Part shown: in pieces, positions 14,635 to 27,400 of the stretch | Position numbering within the stretch: the stretch's first letter is position 1 | Layout of the letters: every line of letters starts with the position of its first letter | Origin: Syngnathus acus | Taxonomy: Eukaryota > Chordata > Actinopteri > Syngnathiformes > Syngnathidae | Length of the DNA stretch: 64,000 nucleotides | Direction of reading: 5' to 3' | Assembly (NCBI RefSeq): GCF_901709675.1 | Contig: NC_051089.1 | Span: 7,997,476-8,061,475, forward strand | The notes under the pieces: model-generated | Database searches by the model: none | What the model saw: the letters and a program-made list of their open reading frames with translations, nothing else | What the model was told of the DNA's origin: nothing | Position numbers and translations under genes: made by a program

Positions 14635-15296
14635 TTGGCCAACACTCAGGACGCATTTCATTGCTCTGACTTATCCCAGAGCAGGGGACTTGTTCCTTCA
14701 TCTGCATTAAATACATATCTGGGTTAGATCGCAATTTTCTCATGTTTTTATCTAATAGAAAACAAGCAATCTTGATTTTTTTCCTTTCGATCGTGAAAAG
14801 AAATAAAAGCTCACAGAATATTAGTCTCCACTCCAAAAGTATTCATCATGTACCAATTGAAGAAAGCCCAGTCCCATTTAGTCCATATAAACACCAAAAA
14901 TGTGGAATTACATAAATTCCCATGATGTTATATTCTTGTTCTTTGTGTGCCTTTTTTTCTTGTATTTAGTGTAGTGTTAAAAATAACTCATGTCTAAATG
15001 GTAGGGGAGTATTTCTCCTGTTCTCTGAAGGCATGACTCTTTAGCAGTAATTAAGCATTAAGTGGCAATAATTTAGTACTTAAATAAAAGCTTACAATAA
15101 CTTTGGAAAGCATACAAAAGATCTACTTGAATAGTGCAATCAACTTTCACTAGGTTGACAGCGTTTTAAATAATTGTGTTAATTAGTTTAATTAAGATGA
15201 ATGTCGAATCCCGCAGAGTAAGCTCTCCTGTTCTTGTTAAATCCAGATGTAATGTTACATTGTACCTGTGTCTGTGCAAAACCTCACACGTGATTT

Positions 15297-15447
15297 CTTC
15301 TGCCCCTCACCTTATCGTGGTGGAGGGCTTTGTGCGTCCCAAGGATATAAAAGTTGTTTGTTGCTTTATGCCCTTGGCAGGCTCAGCCATAGCAAACAGA
15401 TTTTAGGTGAGGGACCGGACAAAGCACGGCTTTAAGGAACGACACAA
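15297..15447 (+). repeat. retroelement-derived fragment (teleost)
   Basis: Blocks CTCACCTTATCGTGGTGGAG, GGCTTTGTGCGTCCCAAGGA, TTTATGCCCTTGGCAGGCTC, CATAGCAAACAGATTTTAGG and TGAGGGACCGGACAAAGCAC match, in order, a dispersed sequence I recognise from many fish genomes, probably the 5' region of a LINE-type element. The fragment has no intact ORF. The family is not named with certainty. Confidence 0.6.
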
Positions 15448-17691
15448 TTGCTTGACATTTCCCTTCATTACTTATTAAAGCTTTGAAGTATTGCATGAAT
15501 TGATCAAGAAATGGTTCCGTTTTAGGAACACTGACTACAAAAAAAACTATCCCCTTGAAGAAAATGATGCAAGACTTTGTGTCTGTCCAGTCCCATCACA
15601 TACTTCACTCCCCTTGGTCCTGTCCTTTGCGCATTTCCCCCCCAGTTTCCTCTCTTAACTCGCTTTCCATTTGTCTTTTTGTTTGTTGCTTTCCCACAAG
15701 CTCCATTACTTACTTTTTGTCCCTTTTGTCCTTGCTTTGAGGCCAAATCATTCTTTTTTTTCCCACTGTTCTTTTTTTTTTCATAGACCTTTATGTTACT
15801 TTTGGATTGATGACATCGATTGTTCTTATTGTCCCCAGTATGTTCTTTTTCATTGGTTGTCTTTGTCATCCTTGACCAACTCTTTGTAGACCAAATCAAT
15901 TCACAGTGTCTGATGTCAGTCTGGTCACAGATTTTATTCCATTGCGTAGCATTTAAATTATACGTATAATGGTATGTTTTTCTTATGCTCTTTAAATTTT
16001 TCTGATTCGGGATTTTTTTCATTTTACAGCAAAAAGTTCTCTTTGATTGAAACATACAACTGTAATTCTATTGCACTTTGTCATTTCTTAAAATGAAGAG
16101 ACATTAAACATTTCTGCTTCTTCCTCGTCAATGAAAAAAGCCTTACTCATAGTTTGTAAACAAACAGACATATTGGGTAAGTTTATGCTTTACGCTCTCA
16201 GTTTTCACCTTTCACCTTTTGCAACAAAGCCTCCATTTTAATGTAGATTAGGTTCAAGGAGAAACACTACTCTTTGTCAAAGTCAGCCATGAAGCTTAAC
16301 TTGTGCAGACCTTGTGAGATAGTGAAAACATTTTAGCTCCCAATAATATACACTGCTTCGGAGAGAGGCTTCATTGTGTGTGTGCGTGTGTGTGCTAGAG
16401 TCTCTTTTAAAGCATGTAAAAAAATTCATCTAGTCATCCATTTTCTATATGGCTTGTCAGTAATTAATTTGCTCGATTCATATATTTGGGGGGATTTTTT
16501 TTATATTCATTATAATCTTTTCAACATTTACAGTAAATCTAATTTAATGCAATGCAATGTCAGTGTTTTGCTTGGTGAATTTAACACAAGCATCAATCAA
16601 TCTGCTTGCGTGAAAGATCAAATGTATTCTTGAAGGCTTATTTAGGTTCACATGGCCATTTTGGACTATTCAGTCAGAATCACTTCAACTGCAGCTTTAT
16701 AATACATTTCTAATTAGCAGGCTTATTCCCCCCCTTTTTTTAAATGGTTGCGCTCCTCATCTTTAAAAGGGAAACCAATGTCAGTCAATTGTGACTTGAA
16801 TGTCAGTCATGCAGTTACTTCTCAGTGGAATAGTAGCAATGATTGCAATTTACTGCCAATCAATACGTGAAGTGCTCCATATTTGGTTAGGGTTTGTCAG
16901 ATTTGCAGGTGCGTGCGTATGCAGCGCTATCTACTAGCTAGCAATGTAGTTGTTTTTTACAAAAGCGCAGAATATGTTTATAGGGAAACCGTACAATCAT
17001 ATGACCGGATAGATATAATATTCATCAACAACTGAGAATTATTTGTTTTCTTATGACAGCAATTATCTGGTGATTAGAAAAATTCCGACAAGGGCATTTC
17101 ACTCCAGCTTCAATGTAGTTCCGATGTACATTCATTTGATTTGCTTTTGATATCTAACCTTGCTATTACATTTGAATGGTGTGATTCAATGGAAACATAT
17201 GACACAAAAATTGTATGACAGTTTGATTTTAGATTACCATAATAAAACATTTTTCATTGACTTTAGTAATTTTACTTTATTATCCAGGCAGTCAGTTTTA
17301 GTCAGCCCTCTCAGTTTTGTTGTTTCTTATCTCTGCATCATTCCCGTTCTGCTCCCACAATCATTCAGTCGTCACCTCTTAATTAATCTTAAAAAGGCCA
17401 TTACAGATTCCATTACAGACTAAAACTCATATTTTTGTATCAGAGATTGAATTTGTAGCATCATTAAACAGTGCATTCAATGTTAAATGTAAACCCATTT
17501 AATTACTGTTTAATTCTGTGCATCTTAGGGGTGGGTAATAGATTTTAGTGTTTGGTTTTTCAAAGAAAACAACAGGAAGACGAAGCCAAAAAGTTGGTGA
17601 ACAGAGGACAAAAGGTCACGGCATACTTAACCAGCACGTCTGTGGGTTTTAAGCACAGTTGCTGAACAGACAAAGCCCAAATAGTTTACAC

Positions 17692-17835
17692 CAGGGGTGG
17701 CCAACCCGCGGCTCGCGAGCCGCATGCGGCTCTTTGCCGGGTTTCATGCGGCTCCTTTACGTTCGGCTCGCGAGCCGCATGCGGTACACAGTAAAAAAAT
17801 GTGGCTCTTAGTCTCTGACTGGTTGGCCACCCCTG
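17692..17835. mobile_element. hAT-type MITE, 144 bp, with 8-bp target-site duplication
   Basis: The element is bounded by perfect 14-bp terminal inverted repeats: CAGGGGTGGCCAAC at the left and its reverse complement at the right. It is flanked by an identical 8-bp direct repeat, GTTTACAC, at 17684-17691 and 17836-17843. Eight-bp duplications and CAG-starting termini are hallmarks of hAT transposons; at 144 bp with no coding capacity it is non-autonomous. Inside are two perfect copies of a 20-bp CpG-rich unit (17710-17729 and 17765-17784), each containing the palindrome GGCTCGCGAGCC. Intact ends and duplications suggest a fairly young insertion. The exact family name is not assignable without a repeat library. 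Confidence 0.9.
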
Positions 17836-18199
17836 GTTTACACCATGGGCCACCAAACGTTTTGGAACGGAACGCTACATCTTGGGCACTGGTTAATGAG
17901 AAGAGCTAATAGTCTGCTGCTCACTTAGAAATAAAAACATGCTCAAAAAACATGTTATCATTAATTAATTATATTCATTTACTTGATGACACTGACAATA
18001 TTGTTCATTTCTCACACTCAACATAGAATTAAATGTCAATAAGCAATATTTCTATAAATTCTGCCAGTGTTTCCCACATTGCTAGAGAATCACAATGTCC
18101 TACTTTCAACTAGCTCATAAATTGTAAATTGTTTTCTGGGGTAACCCTGCTGTGTTGAAACTATTTTTTCTAATATACATTTTACTCTGTGTTTCTTAG

Positions 18200-18312
18200 G
18201 TTGTCTGGGTTCATGCTGCCTTCTCCTATCGTCAGCACCGGATCTATATTGGCCTTGTGGTTTACCACTGATTTCGCCGTCAGTGCACAGGGCTTCAAAG
18301 CTGTCTACGAAG
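18200..18312 (+). CDS. csmd1: csmd1 exon: C-terminal half of CUB domain 1
   Basis: This 113-bp internal exon encodes the last strands of the first CUB domain of a CUB/Sushi multiple-domain protein. The split first codon is followed by LSGFMLPSPIVSTGS, then LALWFTTDF and SAQGFKAVYE, which is the typical CUB ending (L-S-G-x-x-x-P, S-T-G, F-x-x-D, G-F-x-x-x-Y). It starts after a pyrimidine-rich acceptor ending TTTCTTAG and ends at GAAG|GTAAGA. The first base is the third base of a codon (phase 2 intron upstream) and the last base is the first base of a codon (phase 1 downstream), which joins in frame to the Sushi exon at 59445. From family knowledge this sits near the N-terminus of CSMD1, directly before Sushi 1. 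The preceding CUB1 exon is not in the window. CSMD3 is the main alternative, judged from memory of the human proteins. Confidence 0.93.
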
Positions 18313-20239
18313 GTAAGATCACGTTTCACGTGTGTTGAAATTACTCCAACTGGATTGCAATTTTTTTCCGATTATCGTAAAAGGCAACCACGTGTCACCT
18401 ATAGTTGATACCATAGTCAACATAGCCACAACAGGTATAATAATAGCATACAGGAAATACAAAAACTTTTTATGGGGATAATGATGCCAAGGCTAAATTC
18501 CCAATAAGCATTTTATTTCTGTGGTTGTTTATTGGCTATGCAGTCAGACAGTACACGGTTCGAGAGGAGAATGACAAAGAGAAAACAGAACAGAGCAAAA
18601 ACAACGGAGACCAATAATACTATAACAACAGTAGATGAAAGCAATAATGTTACCTTGAAGTTCTTATCTATTTGTGAACTGGGAACTGTCTCATATTATG
18701 AGGTAGAAACACAACAAGCAGTAAACATGACATGATATGGCAGGACAATAATAATGAGCCAGTATGGCAGGGTATGCTAATATGTACTGTATTTATTATA
18801 TAAAAAAAATGTCATTTTGTAATCCTCCTGCATTTTATTTAAAAAAAAGTGAGACCTACATTAGCTATAGCGTTTGTTAGTCCTCGAAACAGACAATCTC
18901 GTGTTAACTGGGCTATATTTTTCCTGGGCGGTGGATTCAAGTGAGCCTCGGTTGTGATTTATGAGAAAAGCTGCTCGTGTTAATGATGGTGTGTAGGCGA
19001 CTCACATATCGCCGCTGCTGTCTGCCGAGTATCAGTTGGAGTTGGCGTGAGTGTTTACACAGTGTAAATGTAAGGCTATCTTGTCGTTTACTTATGCACT
19101 AAGGTGTGCATCGGTTAGTGCCGGTGCTTGTTGTGTGTTGACCCCCTTCTCTATGCAAGCAGCAACACTGTTTGATATTGATTGTGCCTGTTGGCACGCA
19201 AAGCCTAGGTCTGACCTTTTGGGGGCACTTACAAATGCATGTACACAGACATAGACACATGCTTGTAGAGCAGGAGTCCATCTATGAGCTCGATTAATGA
19301 GCTCCAAATATCAAAGACACCTTAAATAACCATATATGCAGTATGACCGTATATGCAGGTCGACACTGATGAGCATGACATATTAGATTTTCCTAAATCT
19401 GGAGTTCATCTCCAAAGTATAATTAGATTTCGGTCATATTTTTATATTGATGACTCACTTTAAAATCTTTGTATCCGAGTGGGGCGGTGCGGATTCCGTG
19501 TGCTTAAACATCATGTGACACGTTAGGTTGCAAACCAAAATAGATTACGCAAGCAAATGAGTGCAAAGCAGTTCCATGTAACACAGTGAAAGTAGAGTTT
19601 TCTTTATCAAAATACTCAAGTAAACCTACCTGTTGCACTAAAACTAGTCTAATAATAATATATTCAAAAAGTTACTTGAGTACATGAATCAAAATAACTT
19701 TTATACTATATTTAACACTGTGAATAAAATATTAGTTTTAAACTTCTTTTCCAGGATTTTTTTTTTTTGCATTGATATTCTAGCCACCATTTACGCCTCA
19801 ACTGAGTGCCTTTCTAGTTTCGACAAAAGTTAAACACGACTATGATTTTATGGAAGGAGACCAAACTGAATTAGCGGTGTTCACACACTGCTAATAGATG
19901 ACGTCTCGAAGAGGAACATAGTCTACAGGGGGGGAAGGTACAGTTTAAGGATGAGTGCGCTAAACGAAGCCGTAAGTAATGGAAAGCAATCCCTCACTGA
20001 TAAAAAGCCAAGTTTGCAAACCAGCCCAGCAAAGTCAAGATAATCATCAATTAATTTGGCCCCAAAGCCAGAGGAGAGCAGCAGGAGAGAGGTGTGAATA
20101 GAGACATTTAAAATGAGAAGTGAGATCACTGGGAACATGAGGGGAGCATGAAGACGCATGGATGGGATTGTATCTGTCTGTAATCAGACATGAGGGAGAA
20201 AACTTAATATTTATAGATCAGAAGGGGGAAATGCTCTCA

Positions 20240-20270
20240 ACATCATCATCACCATCATCATCAACATCAA
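20240..20270 (+). repeat. (CAT)n trinucleotide repeat
   Basis: About ten CAT/CAC/CAA units. Confidence 0.9.
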
Positions 20271-20721
20271 ACCTAATAGTAACAGCAATTTTGTATCCTG
20301 ATGTAATGATGTAAAAATCCGATGGGTATTTGTCGCACGCAATCTTCTCCTCCCTTAGCTCATCATCTCTTTTCAAATAAAACACTCAGATAATTAAAAC
20401 TGAATGAATGTAATAAGATAATGCTCATTTGTAACTTCATATATGTTGCATTTTGTGTTTTTAGCAAAACATTGCCTGGTTTCAAATGAGTTTCAAATTG
20501 TCCTTTAACAACAAGAACCAGTGCCAGAACTTCCCCTGAGCATTTGTTAAATGCTGCAATGTAAAAGTGCAAAGGCAGCTCCAGGACCGTCCCACACTGA
20601 GGAAATATTGTGGAACTTGCAACATTATTTCTGCTGCTGGTAATTTAAAAGCTGTTTTCACACAGGACAAATTTCTGCAGAATCCCAAATGGACCAAAAT
20701 AGTTTTAAATGGGTCACATAT

Positions 20722-20945
20722 TATCACATTTTCTATCCCGCTTGTCCTCTTTGGAGCCTGTTCCAGCTGACTTTTGGGAGAAAGGCAAGGTACACCCTGA
20801 ACTGGTTGCCAGACAAACAACCGTTCACGCTTCATGGAAGCCAACAAAAATGGAAATTCCCACACGAGTCTGCTATCGTGAGAACATACAAAATGAAGGG
20901 CCAGAGCAAATATTAGAATTGTAAGGCAGATGTGCTAACCATGGT
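20722..20945 (+). repeat. degraded teleost interspersed repeat (CCGCTTGTCC family)
   Basis: It contains TTCTATCCCGCTTGTCCTCT, GGAGCCTGTTCCAGCTGACT, AAGGTACACCCTGAACTGGT, GACAAACAACCGTTCACGCT and AGGCAGATGTGCTAACCATG in that order. These correspond to a repeat seen in very many percomorph introns and UTRs. The copy is full-order but diverged, with internal loss in the middle. It resembles coding sequence only by chance. Confidence 0.75.
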
Positions 20946-23628
20946 GAGTCACAACTTACTATTGTATTATTTCCCTTGTTATGTTAAGCACATTCCTTGT
21001 GTTCAACTACACGACGAAGGATATTAATATATCATTCTAAAACAGCGTCTAATTGGCCTGGCTGTTTGAATGGGCAAATGTGATTTAATTGTGCGTCTCC
21101 ATAAAGGACATTTTCTCATTTTACATTCGAACAAAGCTACTTGAATTAGTCAAGATTATTACAGGAAGTACAAATTGTCAATAATTTTGTGTGGGGTGCA
21201 ATTCTTGGTGGGGTCATCGCTGTCGTAAAGATAAAAAGCTCTTCATTTTCTTATCTATTTTATTTTTTATTTTTATTTTTTATCTCATCTACGTACCTTC
21301 TATTCATCGTTCTTTAAGCCACATGTAGAATTTGTTTGATTCCTTCCATTTGTTGCTAATTTTTTCCCTCCTGTTGAGGGACCTGAACGCACCACGACTT
21401 GGAAGCCCATTAAAGGGGCTTTGGTCATGAAACACATGCACACACAGATATGCTGCAACATATTCCACAAACACCCATACGGTGCATGCAAACACGAATG
21501 ACTGATGAAGATTACTTAGGATTCGCTTTGGAAATTCTACAGAGGGGAAACGAAGAGAGGATGGAAGAAAACCACGTCAGAGCCACTTGTTCCACTTGTT
21601 CCGGTACAGTACCTCCCCCTCCCCCCCAGAAAATGCTGATGTTCAATGAATAAGTGTTTATAAATACTTATAAAACTAAAAAAAAAACTAAAAACTATGG
21701 AAACTGTATGTTAGTCTAGGGTGTGTTTTTATTTCCCCCCAATTACTCATTACAGTATTCACTTTGTTTCCTGAGCCTGGCCTCATAAACACCCACTCGG
21801 AACAGCTTCCAAATGAGGCCGTCTTGATGTACAGCTTTGCGCCAGCAACTGGCAATTCTTGCAGTCACGATTTCTCAATGCAGAAGGATCGTAGTTTCTT
21901 GCTGTGGGAATTAGGGTCTTTCGACATGTTTGTTACACACGAGACAAGCTTTGTAGTTTTTTTTTTCTGAAGCCTCCAGCCAAGTTGTTTTGTTGGTGAT
22001 GCCTTTATTTTTCAGACTTTCATCTTAGCCAGTCTCAAAGTGCAGCAATCAATGTCCAATGTAAATTTTGGCAACTATGGACAATGCATGGGATGTTATA
22101 TTTAAAAATAGTGCCTGATTTTGGTTTTCTAAATAAAGAACATATTTGGTAATAGTGTCATATGCTACAACGTTATTTTATTCAAGGTATAGTCTCTGGT
22201 TTGCCGTTCCTCGCAGCATCAATTATTAATATTTTAATATTTAAACATGCTCTCTGCTATTGCTGAAGTCACATTGTTGTCATGAATCCCAAAGATCACC
22301 TGTGGTTTTTGTCAGTATCAATCTTTCTTTGTTTCTTTCATTGCACGCATTTCTTTGGGTTTGGTTGGTTAAGAAGAAACTAAAATTAATTAGTAATCTA
22401 AATATTGCTCACTTTATAACATTGGTCAAGCAACTTAAAATCGGTCCAGTTTACATTACAAGTTGATTCAAAGTGATTCAAGTTCATAATTTGATTACGT
22501 GGCAAAATATTTAGCCATGACTTGATTTCCTAATACTCTAGTTTGACTGTCACTTGTGTGTTCTTCTTGTGACATTTCAGTTGCTGACTGTTCTCCTCTT
22601 TTGAGCCTGCCAAAGGTGTTTTGACTTTAACATGAGCTTTCTATTTATAATGACAGCACTGTCAATCAAAAAAAAAAAGTGTCCGATATCTACTAAAAAA
22701 CTAAAAGTGTGCTTTTTTTTTGCCTCTTGTGCAAATCCAATTGTTGCAGACATTTTAGTGACTTAGACCAAAAAAGAGGCAAAATGATCCCAAAATTGAC
22801 ATTCTTACGCACAAATTCTAAAGGTGACGCAATTATTGCCTTGACTCCTTCCAAACATTCTTCAAGTACCGGTGCTACTTTTCTATGTCAAGCTTTCAAT
22901 GATTTGCAATGGCGACAACCTTCATTAGGCAGGAGAATTATTAAGCTTGTAGATTTGTCAGCAGCAGCACAGCCTCCATCTGTGTGAGGGAAAATAAATT
23001 CATTTGGAGTTGTTCTTGATTAGCTTGTTGAGGGAATACCGGAGGGAGTGCGCGCAGTGATGCAAGTGGTCATCTGTACAAATATGATATTAACGCTTTG
23101 AAGTGGTTGCCTGTAAACATATGATCGGTGTTTTGATGCATATGAGTGGAGGAGAATGCAGTCCCATTCAAATGTGAGTGAAAATCTAAGGCGCACATTC
23201 CAATAAGGTAGAGCCATTTGAAATGTGCAGTTCAAGGTTTGTGGTTGTGTGTTAAAGACAAAGCATTGAATTCACTTTGGAGTTTCTTTAAAGAATCGAT
23301 CTGAGCCCATTTGAACAGTATAAACCAAAATAGCAGTATCTACCAGTTATATCAAGTGGAAAGGATTACTGTACCTGCTCCAACTGGAACGCTGCAAACT
23401 AAATACGATTTCACATTATGTGGAGATGGCAATGAGTGTTCCCGTCGGTGCTATTATCTCTAGGTTTTCTTAATTCCATTTTTATGTTCTGTTTGTCCAG
23501 ATAAGTTATGCCCAGTATGCCTCTCTCGAGACTGTTTTGGTTCTAGCGATTGCATTTTTGTTCTTTTTTTTAATCATCATCCTTTTATTTTGTTTTCCAT
23601 AGCCATAGGTACCCATTTAGTGATAGGA

Positions 23629-23725
23629 TAAATGTGATTGTAAGTGAATGGTTGCTTGGCTATCCATGTGCCCGCTGATTGACTGGTGAGCAGTCCAGGG
23701 TGTATTGTCCGTTGGCCATTTTTAT
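23629..23725 (-). repeat. fragment of the CCGCTTGTCC-type teleost repeat, opposite orientation
   Basis: On the + strand the order AAGTGAATGGTTGCTTGGCT, ATGTGCCCGCTGATTGACTG, GTGAGCAGTCCAGGGTGTAT is the reverse complement of the middle of the family seen at 20722-20945. The fragment is diverged and truncated at both ends. Confidence 0.55.
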
Positions 23726-24440
23726 GTTTCGGAAAATCTCTTCGTCAGTGGAGGAGAGGTCATACCATTTTTTTGAAGGGGCCATGGGAGAAACTGTTGA
23801 ACATACACACACAGTATTATCAAGTATAAGAGTATAGATTTCCTAATTCAAAGGCTATCAATAATCCATAACAGCTCTGGGTTGGTAGATGACCCTCTAC
23901 CAATGAGGCATGCCGCTCCCAAGACTATTGTTTTGAATCTTGTCTGTGGTCAGGTGACAAATTAAACTTGCGGCACTACTATATTACATCACTATCTAAT
24001 GAACATTCAAAAAAAACAAAACATGTCTCCGGTGTGCCTATTTTTTCCCCTTTTTTTCGTGTGTTGACATTTTGAGTCCAAGCTCCAGCAGTGCGCTATT
24101 TCGAGTTGGGACTCCCAAATCATTATCAGGGCAAATCCCCCTAATCCTTCTTCTGTGCAGGAAATAAGAGTGTTGAAGACCACTGATGGCATTATCGCTC
24201 GTGGCTTTATTTAAAAAATAGTCACTAGAGGGGACCGTATACCCGCTAAAAATAACACCTGCCTTATGCTATCGTGATGCATATCTGAATGGCTGGCAGA
24301 AAAAAAAATTGTCAGTTAAACCATAAATCCAGTGTTAGTGTTAGTGTTAAATAAACACACCCAACTTGGTTGCTGCTGTTGCTGTATGCATGTAAGTATG
24401 CCGGACACTAAGTCTAGAAGTGTTTTGCAAGCCAGCGGAG

Positions 24441-24453
24441 TCAGCAGGGGGCG
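24441..24453 (+). promoter_or_regulatory. CTCF-like core motif
   Basis: TCAGCAGGGGGCG matches the vertebrate CTCF core CCASYAGRKGGCR at 12 of 13 positions (only the first differs). Occupancy is not shown by sequence alone; such matches also occur by chance over tens of kilobases. Confidence 0.35.
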
Positions 24454-27400
24454 TTTCTTGGCGCAAACAGATCGTTAAAGCTGAGGGGGAAAAGTACAAA
24501 GGGATTTGACAACTTTGATGATCAGATCACGCCGCATATTTGTCGAACTGTGTGTGTCTATATCTGGCTGTGCCGGTGGATAGTTGAGGCACTAAACCAT
24601 ATCGACTGCGACACTGTAGGATGCCCTGCATGGGGAGCTGGGGTGCGGGGAAGGTAGGCGTGTCACATAAGTGTTTCTGGTGCCAGCAGTTGTCAGTTTC
24701 ATCGATTAAAGCTGCAATGTCAACTGTCCAACTGTGTGTGTTTATGTGCGTGTGTTTGGATGTATGCACATGGTATGTGTGTGGCTGTGTGAGGCCAAAG
24801 GTGACCGCCATTTTAAGTCCATCTCTTTTACCCTCTTTCTCAATGTCTGTTTATCTCACTCGCACACAAGTGCTATTTTTATGGAAGAGAGGAAAAGTTT
24901 ATTTCCAAAGTTGATATCATTAACCCATTTATACTTTGTGTCAGGACTGTTTTCTTGTCATTTACATGCATCCTACATGCACTGTAAATTCTGCATTTAA
25001 TCCATCACAATAACACACACCAGTGGCAGTGGGCAACTTCCTTGGACCGAGTTAGTGCATTTAGGTGCTCTGCTTTGTATGAGGTGACCCATTTGACAGG
25101 TGTGGATATGACTGGTGGTCTTTTACATCAATCATGATATATTTCATAACAGATGATGAGGATAGGCTGACGTCTCCGATGATAGGCCATCTTTTTTTCA
25201 AATTCATTCATTGCTGTCAACAAGCAGCTACTATATACAAATACGTACATAGAATCTTACTCGTTGTGTATAATGCATGACTTCTTGAATTTATTATTAA
25301 CAGATTTTTTCCAATCGCCAAAGAATTTTGCATTTCCAGAGCACCTCCTCCAAATGCACCTTAAGCTATCAACTCTTCTGAGAAGGAAATCAAATTCATT
25401 CAGTGTAAAACATTAATTGGTCCAATTACCCTTCTAAGATTCTCACAAAGCGTAGCGGTACCACATGATTTATTTATAGCACGGTGCTGAATATCAAAAG
25501 GGAGCTCCACATCTTGTGTTGAACATAGGGAAGCTTATTAACTGTAAATTAATTTATTCTGTTGTTTGTGTGACATTCATAGAAAGGCAACAATGACACA
25601 GCCATCGATTAAGTCAGATGACATCAATTTCTTATAGCTATTAACAATGTAGTCACTGATGCGCGTTAGCCCTCTGTTGAGGAATTATAAGTGAGAAAAA
25701 GAGAAGATATAACTGTTCATTTAGGAAACCGATAATGCCTCATTCATGGCCTGGCAATTGGGTTCAAGGTTGGTTCATTGATTCAAAACCCCAGGCAGGC
25801 CTCGATTTTGCCTTGTGATGCCGCTGGCCCTACTTTAAAAGGAGCACTGAACCTTAAGTCCCCCACTCAGATGAGTGGAATGCCGTTCTTGTCGTTAAAC
25901 ACTTAAGTTGATGATGCATGAAGGGGATTATGTCAAGCTACAGATGCTGTCTTAATATTGATTTCCCTGTGCTATATTCTTCCGGAAATAGTATTTTCAA
26001 AGTCACACGGACCCCTACGCTAGATGGCTTATACGTTAGGTCAAAGGACAAATAGCAAAAAGGCATGTTTAAGTGCGTAAAAAGTACCATTAAAAGACTA
26101 AACAAGGAACCTACATTGAATGTAACAACTCACTTTGTACATTTTATGCCCCCAAAAATTGCTGGAAATTTTAATATCATTGTCCTTTATATCATTCCAA
26201 ATCCACATAAGAACCACTGTGAGCACAAGACATGTCTGCCATCTAAGGGTGAATGGTGATATTATAATTGTATTATTAAAACGACAGTCGAGTGCTGCTT
26301 ATTTGCAGTATGGCACCCAAGGATTTGCATTTCTGCAGACATTTTTTTTCCTTTCTTTAATGTTTTTCATATTTTGGATTTTTTCCCGTTTTGGGGATCC
26401 CCTCCCTTTACCTCTTTAGTGAAAAACATCTAATAAATGTAGACCAGTGTTTTGAAGAGTTTTTGGAGTATGTTTAAAACAAAAACCAAAATAATTTGCG
26501 TTATTTATTTATGAAATGGCCACCACTTGCTGATCCCTGCGTTTACAGTCGAATGAGCGAATGTATTTTCTAGTGTTTGTTCCCTAGTTATTATTCTGTC
26601 CATTTGTTTGACTCGACTACAAATAGCCTCCGTGGAAATTGGAGGGCACTGATAAGCGTTTTCATATCTCTGTGACCATTTTATTCTTAATGTTTCTCTG
26701 TCTGATAAGCAAAGTTTATCAAATCAGTGTGGACATCTCGGTGAAGCAAAGTTTGCTTTCCACCATTTAAGCTGCGTTCCTTTCCTCTTCCCTGTGCTTG
26801 CTTTGTTGTTTTTCTTTTGGCTCTCACTCACTAACTCTGGCTCTGTCTCACACTTTAAATCTTTAACACATAACTCCCCTTCAACGTAAGAGTCTTATTA
26901 TCAAGTTCAGGCTACTGCTTGCTTACAAAAAGTATCTATTTTCAATCTGACATCATGGGTATCCCTCCCTTGGCAAATTTCAAATTGAGGTTATTCTCTT
27001 GTGTCAGGTCTTAGTCAAGTGCTAATAGAGGGCTTTACCAGCAATGAAAGACAACAGAGCTGAACATTTTATACTATGTTCAGCGTGAAAGCTTAATCAA
27101 CTGTGCCTATTACATTGTTCCTAAAATGATTATTTCATCATTAAACATTTGGCCACTTGTTTATTCATTCATATATTTTGCAAAAACTTCCAAAATAAGA
27201 TTGTACCCAAAATGCGAAGTCACATTTTAAAAAATAAACCCCCATTCATTGATCACATTACTTTCACTATTTAACAACAACAACAAAACGACACCACACT
27301 GAGCACTTTCATTTCCTTTGCATCGTGAGAAATACCGATCATGCATTTCTGCATTAAAGTTAATCTGCGTGTAATGCTCTCCACTAAGCAAGAGGGTACA

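Larger units (their letters stand above)
1..18199 (+). other. csmd1: csmd1 intron (3' part), upstream of the CUB1 second exon
   Basis: Non-coding, AT-rich sequence with no CUB or Sushi coding match on either strand. The exon for the first half of CUB1 was looked for and not found, so the intron is at least 18.2 kb. The recognised contents are listed separately: a GC/CpG-richer patch near 2760-2890, teleost repeat fragments near 4513 and 15297, microsatellites at 8821, 9594, 13251 and 14599, a 96-bp tandem duplication at 10509 and a hAT-type MITE at 17692. I see nothing specific in the rest. It ends in a good acceptor at 18198-18199. Confidence 0.85.

Noticed and set aside
15522-16055. 177-codon Lys/Asn-rich open frame on the - strand
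   Set aside because: It is produced by T-rich + strand sequence (many TTT/CTT), has no recognisable domain or splice context, and its composition is low complexity.
22709-22987. 92-codon + strand frame
   Set aside because: No recognisable motif, and it begins inside poly-T rich intronic sequence; a random open frame is the simpler reading.
23881-23960. GGTTGGTAGATGACCCTCTACC, resembling a tRNA/SINE head
   Set aside because: No cloverleaf could be drawn and the B-box is not convincing, so no tRNA or SINE is called.
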